Below, one piece after another: positions 6,220 through 6,323 of a DNA stretch of 6,323 bases (positions are counted from its first letter, which is position 1; the number at the start of each line of letters is the position of its first letter). The stretch comes from Tannerella sp. GTDB taxonomy: Bacteria; Bacteroidota; Bacteroidia; Bacteroidales; Tannerellaceae. The stretch lies in NCBI GenBank assembly GCA_031271245.1, contig JAISWC010000152.1, forward strand, positions 1 through 6,323, read 5' to 3'. The notes below the pieces were generated by a model. It was not told the DNA's origin. It saw nothing but the letters and a program-made list of their open reading frames with translations, and did no database searches. The position numbers and the translations under genes are program-made.

Positions 6220-6242
6220 AACGACAGCATGAAGCTGTCGTT
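6220..6242 (+). promoter_or_regulatory. Perfect 9-bp inverted repeat with the start codon in its loop
   Basis: The left arm AACGACAGC (6220-6228) and right arm GCTGTCGTT (6234-6242) are exact reverse complements around a 5-nt loop ATGAA (6229-6233). The loop's first three bases are the start codon of the downstream metallo-hydrolase. As RNA this would be a stable hairpin at the initiation site; as DNA it could be an operator. The pairing is seen directly, the role is inference. Confidence 0.6.
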
Positions 6243-6323
6243 CCTAAGTCTGGCAAGCGGGAGCAGTGGAAACTGCTATTATCTGGGCGTTTCCGGGTAT
6301 GGTATCCTGATAGATGCCGGCAT
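6229..6323 (+). CDS. MBL-fold metallo-hydrolase, YycJ/WalJ-like, 3'-truncated by the window edge
   Basis: Only the first 31 codons are present. The start MKLSFLSLASGSSGNCYYLG followed by GILIDAG is the characteristic first beta-strand and GSSGN loop of the YycJ/WalJ branch of metallo-beta-lactamase-fold proteins. B. subtilis YycJ begins with a very similar ASGSTGN...LIDAG pattern. Family members are cytoplasmic, metal-dependent and thought to be exonucleases or DNA-repair nucleases linked in Firmicutes to the WalRK envelope system; the role in Bacteroidota is less clear. The metal-binding HxHxDH motif would lie beyond the window. ATG 6229 is chosen because homologues start a few residues before the SLASGSSGN motif, and no in-frame ATG lies between it and the promoter. 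The gene is divergent from the sugar-phosphate transferase. Its start codon sits in the loop of a perfect 9-bp hairpin, and a 12-codon leader ORF ends 7 nt upstream. Confidence 0.88.
   Translation, partial: MKLSFLSLASGSSGNCYYLGVSGYGILIDAG

Overview
The window reads as a conserved chromosomal segment of a Bacteroidota genome, most likely order Bacteroidales. The reasons are: an IleRS of the long type with a KMSKR signature and no C-terminal zinc finger; a DksA/TraR-like protein with the degenerate C-RET...LSIEAK 'zinc finger' that I recall from Bacteroides relatives; an LspA carrying the extra periplasmic loops of that phylum; a DUF4296 lipoprotein; and promoter elements matching the Bacteroides -7 consensus TAnnTTTG. 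Genus cannot be fixed from the sequence alone. No rRNA, tRNA, CRISPR array, insertion sequence or phage gene was seen.

Layout. Positions 1-2694 (+) hold the 3' part of ileS; its 5' end, with the HIGH motif, lies outside the window. After a 75-bp A/T-rich gap come three tightly packed + strand genes: a TraR/DksA-family regulator (2770-3150), lspA (3160-3792) and a DUF4296 lipoprotein (3801-4613), with gaps of 9 and 8 bp that imply co-transcription. A 96-bp convergent gap follows, without a clear intrinsic terminator. On the minus strand, 6107-4710 encodes a five-part membrane sugar-phosphate transferase that starts undecaprenyl-linked polysaccharide synthesis. It is divergent from a metallo-beta-lactamase-fold hydrolase of the YycJ/WalJ type, which starts at 6229 and runs off the end.

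How the genes fit together. The + strand cluster joins translation (ileS), RNA-polymerase control (TraR/DksA-like) and lipoprotein maturation (lspA), and the last gene encodes a probable LspA substrate. The minus-strand gene and the hydrolase concern the cell envelope, the latter only by family inference.

The genes are mostly ordinary housekeeping genes and I see no new multi-gene system. The least ordinary piece is the 121-bp divergent region 6108-6228. It holds two interleaved Bacteroides-type promoters sharing an A8 tract, a 12-codon leader ORF, and a perfect 9-bp inverted repeat whose 5-nt loop begins exactly with the hydrolase start codon.
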